Assembly: GCF_014200725.1 (NCBI RefSeq)
Contig: NZ_JACHCL010000003.1
Location: 310,001-374,000 of the forward strand
Origin: Janthinobacterium silvisoli
GTDB taxonomy: Bacteria > Pseudomonadota > Gammaproteobacteria > Burkholderiales > Burkholderiaceae_D
Direction of reading: 5' to 3'
DNA length: 64,000 bases
Notes under the pieces: generated by a model
What the model saw: the letters and a program-made list of their open reading frames with translations, nothing else
The model's database searches: none
What the model was told of the DNA's origin: nothing
Translations under genes and position numbers: made by a program
Part shown: positions 61,047 through 64,000 of the stretch, piece by piece
Position numbering within the stretch: position 1 is the first letter of the stretch
How the letters are laid out: each line of letters starts with the position of its first letter

Positions 61047-63221
61047 ATGGCCGCTGCACCTTATACCATTCCCCTGACACTGCGCCCTGCCGCGCTGGCC
61101 ATCGCCCTCGCCTGCCTGGCCATGCCGTATGCGGCCCAGGCAGAGGACGCCAGCAACAGCAACATCGGCGCCGATACCACTGCCGCTGCCGCAGTTGCCG
61201 ACAATACCGCCGCGCCGGGCAGTAGCGCCGACAATGCAGGCCCGGTGCTCGAAGCGATCCAGGTCAGCAGCAATCTGCTGGGCACTACCATGTCGGCCAG
61301 CACCAAGAACTTTGCCGGTGCGCGCACTGTGGTGCAAAAAGATGCCATCCAGAATTCGGGCGCGACCAGCGTCAGCGATGTAATGCGCCGTATTCCGGGC
61401 GTGCAGATCAGCGATAACTCGGGCAGCTCCGGTAGCGCCGTTTCGCTCAATATCGGCGTGCGCGGCCTGGCCGGCCGCTATTCGCCACGCAGCACGGTAT
61501 TGCTCGATGGCATACCGATGGCGGTGGCGCCATATGGCCAGCCGCAACTGTCGTTCGCGCCCGTCAGCCTGGCCAATATCGAAACGGTCGATGTGGTGCG
61601 CGGCGGTGGCGCAGTGCGCTTCGGCCCGCAAAACGTGGGCGGCATCATCAACTTCAAGACGCGCGCGATTCCCAATACGCCAGGCATCACGGGCGACGCC
61701 AGCGTGCGCTACAACAGTTATAGCGAGACGGGGCAGAATCAGCAGTACAGCGTGTTTGCCGGCGGCCAACTCGACAATGGCCTGGGCCTGGCCCTGCTGT
61801 ATTCGGGTGTACGCGGCAGCGACTGGCGCGTGGGCAGCGATGAAAAGGTCAACGACTTCGCGATCAAATACCACTATGACCTGAGCCCGACTTCCGAGAT
61901 CTATGGCAAGCTGTCCTACTACGACGTCAACTCGCGCACGCCAGGCGGCCTGACCGTGGCGCAGTACAAGGCCGACCCATACCAGAACACGCGCCCGACC
62001 GACTTCTGGAGCGGCGACCGCACGGCGTTCGATATCGGCTACCTCAATTCCATTTCCGCTACCCAGGAATTTGAAATCCGCAGCTATTACAACAACAGCT
62101 CGCGCCAAAGTACCCTGATCAATGGCCTGAACTTGGGCCACCAGCCGCGCAACTATGAAACCATCGCCATCGAGCCACGCTACACGCAGCGCTTCACGAC
62201 CGGCAAGGTGTCGCAAGATGTGACCGTCGGCTACCGCTATCTGCGGGAACGTGCTGACGAGACCGTCTACAACACGGTGCTTGCCACCAACGCGCAGCTG
62301 GCGCCAACGGCCTTCGCCAATAACTCCACCGATGCGCAATCGCTGTATATCGACGACAAGATCGCCATCGACTCCTGGCGCATCACGCCTGGCGTGCGCT
62401 ACGAACATATCAAGACGGTACGCGTCAATCACATACCGACCGACCAGGAAATCGCCCTGCTCAACAACAAGGCCTTGCCATCGATCAATGTCGCCTACTT
62501 GCTGAACAGTAACGTGACCCTGTTCACCGACTACAACAGCTCGTTTGGCGCCGTCCAAAACACCCAGCTCAACTCGCAGTCGGCAAATAACCCGCTGCAA
62601 CCGGAACTGGCAAAAACGGCCGAACTGGGCGCGCGCTGGAAAAGCGCACAACTGTCGGCCGAAGCCACCTTGTTCAATATCAAGTTCGACAACCAGATCC
62701 AGTCGGTCGGCAGCGGCATCAACACCATCTTTTTCAATATCGGCGCCACCCATCACCGCGGCCTGGAAACAGCAGTCGATTACCACTTCGACGATCATGG
62801 CCCACTGGCCGGCTGGAATACCTACGCCACCTACACCTACACCAAGGCCACCTTGCAGGATGGCGTGAATGCGGGCAATGACGTGTCCTTCTATTCGCGC
62901 AACACCGATACGCTGGGCGCCCACTACCAGCAAGGCGCCTGGGGCTTTGATTTATCGACCACGCATCAAAGCCGCCAGTTTGCCGATGAAGCCAATACCG
63001 TGCTGGAAAACGCGGCAGGCAACCTGGGCATTATCCCTGGCTACCGCACCTGGAATACCCAGGTGAAATGGAAAGTGCCAGGGCAAAAAGGACTGGAGCT
63101 GGTGGCTGGCGCGAATAACCTGACGAACAAAAGCTATTTCACGCGCACCTCAGACAGCAACCTGGGCAAGATGGTCGGTGCACCGCGCATGGTGTATCTG
63201 CAAGGCAGGTTGGCGTTCTAA
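61047..63221 (+). CDS. FecA-like TonB-dependent siderophore receptor
   Basis: The 724-residue outer-membrane receptor starts at 61047, with GGAG 8 bp upstream. The signal peptide ends at about residue 32 (YAAQAED), an Ala/Asp/Asn-rich stretch follows, and then the plug with IQVSSNLLG, VMRRIPGVQIS, IGVRGLAGRYSPRSTVLLDG and VDVVRGGGAVRFGPQNVGG, wording close to FecA of the ferric citrate system. The barrel ends YLQGRLAF with the terminal Phe. The N-terminal signalling domain of true FecA is absent and no fecIR pair is adjacent. Control is probably by Fur through the site at 60929-60948. Confidence 0.9.
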   Translation: MAAAPYTIPLTLRPAALAIALACLAMPYAAQAEDASNSNIGADTTAAAAVADNTAAPGSSADNAGPVLEAIQVSSNLLGTTMSASTKNFAGARTVVQKDAIQNSGATSVSDVMRRIPGVQISDNSGSSGSAVSLNIGVRGLAGRYSPRSTVLLDGIPMAVAPYGQPQLSFAPVSLANIETVDVVRGGGAVRFGPQNVGGIINFKTRAIPNTPGITGDASVRYNSYSETGQNQQYSVFAGGQLDNGLGLALLYSGVRGSDWRVGSDEKVNDFAIKYHYDLSPTSEIYGKLSYYDVNSRTPGGLTVAQYKADPYQNTRPTDFWSGDRTAFDIGYLNSISATQEFEIRSYYNNSSRQSTLINGLNLGHQPRNYETIAIEPRYTQRFTTGKVSQDVTVGYRYLRERADETVYNTVLATNAQLAPTAFANNSTDAQSLYIDDKIAIDSWRITPGVRYEHIKTVRVNHIPTDQEIALLNNKALPSINVAYLLNSNVTLFTDYNSSFGAVQNTQLNSQSANNPLQPELAKTAELGARWKSAQLSAEATLFNIKFDNQIQSVGSGINTIFFNIGATHHRGLETAVDYHFDDHGPLAGWNTYATYTYTKATLQDGVNAGNDVSFYSRNTDTLGAHYQQGAWGFDLSTTHQSRQFADEANTVLENAAGNLGIIPGYRTWNTQVKWKVPGQKGLELVAGANNLTNKSYFTRTSDSNLGKMVGAPRMVYLQGRLAF

Positions 63222-63280
63222 GCGAGGGATTTACTGCAAACTGATCAGATCGATAGTCGCCGAGCCACCCGGCACGCCAC

Positions 63281-63320
63281 AAAAACCTGCACCACTGTTG
63301 TTTTGGTGCAGGTTTTTTTT
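63281..63320. terminator. Terminator after the FecA-like gene
   Basis: A 12-13-bp stem AAAAACCTGCACC/GGTGCAGGTTTTT with an 11-nt loop and eight T. A-rich on the left, so usable in both directions. Confidence 0.9.
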
Positions 63321-63548
63321 CGCCCTCATGTTACAAAATTCCCCTGATGCAATTGAGACAAAAGCGCTGCTTACTCTGAGTCCTCGCCGCAGTTAATTCA
63401 CTGTGGAAATCAATTTCCACGTAGACATAAAACATTTCACAATTACATTTTTTTTAGCGAGCACCTGTTCTTTTAGTGAGTTTTGGTGATATTCTTTAAA
63501 TGTCATTTAGGAAATTAAATTAATCATTAAATAAGAGATCGACATATC

Positions 63549-64000
63549 ATGAAGACGCCTGCCATCTTGCTGAAAATCGCCGCATTGGCCACCCTGGCCG
63601 CCGCTGGCACCACCCATGCCGCGACCAATCTGGTGGTCAACGGCAGCTTTGAAGATAACCGCATCAGCTCGCCATATGCACAACTGAGCGCCGTCACTGG
63701 CTGGTCTTCATCGGTCAGCGGCAATGCGGCATTTGAAATCCAGAAAGGTGCCACCCAGGGTGGCTTGAGCGGCTTCAACCCGGTTGCGGCCGATGGCACG
63801 CAATATCTGGAATTGAATAGCGAGCGTCTGACGTCGGTATCGCAGACCGTCTCCACCACGGCGGGCGGTACTTATATCCTGTCGTTTTCCTACTCGGGCC
63901 GCCCTGACACGCCAGGCGGTGTCAACAGCTTGATGAATGTATATTGGGGCAACACTCTGCTGACGCCTAGCCCATTGAGCGGCAATACCAACGGCGTGTG
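63549..64000 (+). CDS. Secreted DUF642-like protein (partial)
   Basis: An open frame starting at 63549 (MKTPAILLKIAALATLAAAG) is cut by the window end after 150 codons. The signal peptide ends TTHAATN. The mature start NLVVNGSFEDN, GWSSSVSG, DGTQYLELNS and SQTVSTTAGGTYILSFSYSG are the hallmarks of DUF642/choice-of-anchor domains, which fold as galactose-binding-like jelly rolls. Members in this group often end in a PEP-CTERM anchor; that part is outside the window. Upstream 63420-63548 is AT-rich promoter-like sequence. Confidence 0.8.
   Translation, partial: MKTPAILLKIAALATLAAAGTTHAATNLVVNGSFEDNRISSPYAQLSAVTGWSSSVSGNAAFEIQKGATQGGLSGFNPVAADGTQYLELNSERLTSVSQTVSTTAGGTYILSFSYSGRPDTPGGVNSLMNVYWGNTLLTPSPLSGNTNGV

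Noticed and set aside
60915-62933. 672-codon minus-strand frame opposite the FecA-like receptor
   Set aside because: Antisense shadow of a receptor gene with signal peptide and plug motifs.

Overview
The window looks like chromosome of a GC-rich betaproteobacterium of the Oxalobacteraceae (Janthinobacterium/Massilia/Duganella type). This rests on codon usage, protein styles (several TonB receptors, LLM oxidoreductase, citrate-type MFS, AceA of the long ~526-residue type, class I fumarase) and gene order. It is an inference from recognition; no search was run.

Region 1 (1-30 kb) is mostly ordinary and intact. It has a small lipoprotein, an M24-like protein with decayed metal ligands, M20 and M28 peptidases, an LLM flavoenzyme, two MFS carriers, an HDOD protein, GluQ, a TonB receptor, and a PAS-rich hybrid histidine kinase whose stop overlaps the start of a class A beta-lactamase. 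Next come DUF695 and hypothetical secreted proteins, a zincin-like lipoprotein and a nucleoside hydrolase. A TetR / alpha-beta hydrolase / TonB receptor / PHB-depolymerase-type esterase group follows, then a MarR-GNAT fusion and a PKD-repeat lipoprotein. Three similar GGAA/TTCC palindromes suggest a small TetR regulon.

Region 2 (30-40 kb) mixes intact genes (aceA, NTF2-like, TetR, LysE, beta-propeller lipoprotein, OmpA lipoprotein, a glycosyltransferase-like protein) with scars. The scars are two divergent genes that both lost their 5' ends at about 31,143, a short-chain dehydrogenase remnant, a 5'-deleted higB in front of an intact higA, and an IS4-type transposase fragment.

Region 3 (40.6-48.7 kb) is an AT-richer island next to a tRNA-Ser gene, with a complete IS3-family element on one side and the IS4 fragment on the other. 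Its core is a compact minus-strand operon: HlyD-type adaptor, Fic-domain protein, a protein with a double-glycine leader plus a JAMM-like metal-site motif, a C39-peptidase ABC exporter, and a small Sec-exported protein. I read it as a dedicated type I secretion system with its own non-classical effector, and it is the best candidate here for an undescribed system.

Region 4 (48.8-54.7 kb) is core metabolism: acsA, a YqhA-like membrane protein, class I fumarase, murI and tRNA-His. A 27-bp palindromic repeat lies after acsA, and a second copy sits inside the 5' coding end of murI.

Region 5 (54.7-60.3 kb) is a graveyard of mobile and toxin genes. It holds a frameshifted phage structural gene, a decayed IS3-family element that cut off all but the tail of a colicin-D-like toxin while leaving its immunity gene, a frameshifted primase/HTH remnant, the N-terminus of a tyrosine recombinase fused in frame to an Rhs C-terminus with a nuclease-like toxin domain, and a truncated opposing gene.

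Region 6 (60.3-64 kb) returns to the core: a stand-alone receiver protein, a FecA-like TonB receptor behind a Fur-box-like site, and the start of a secreted protein cut by the window end.
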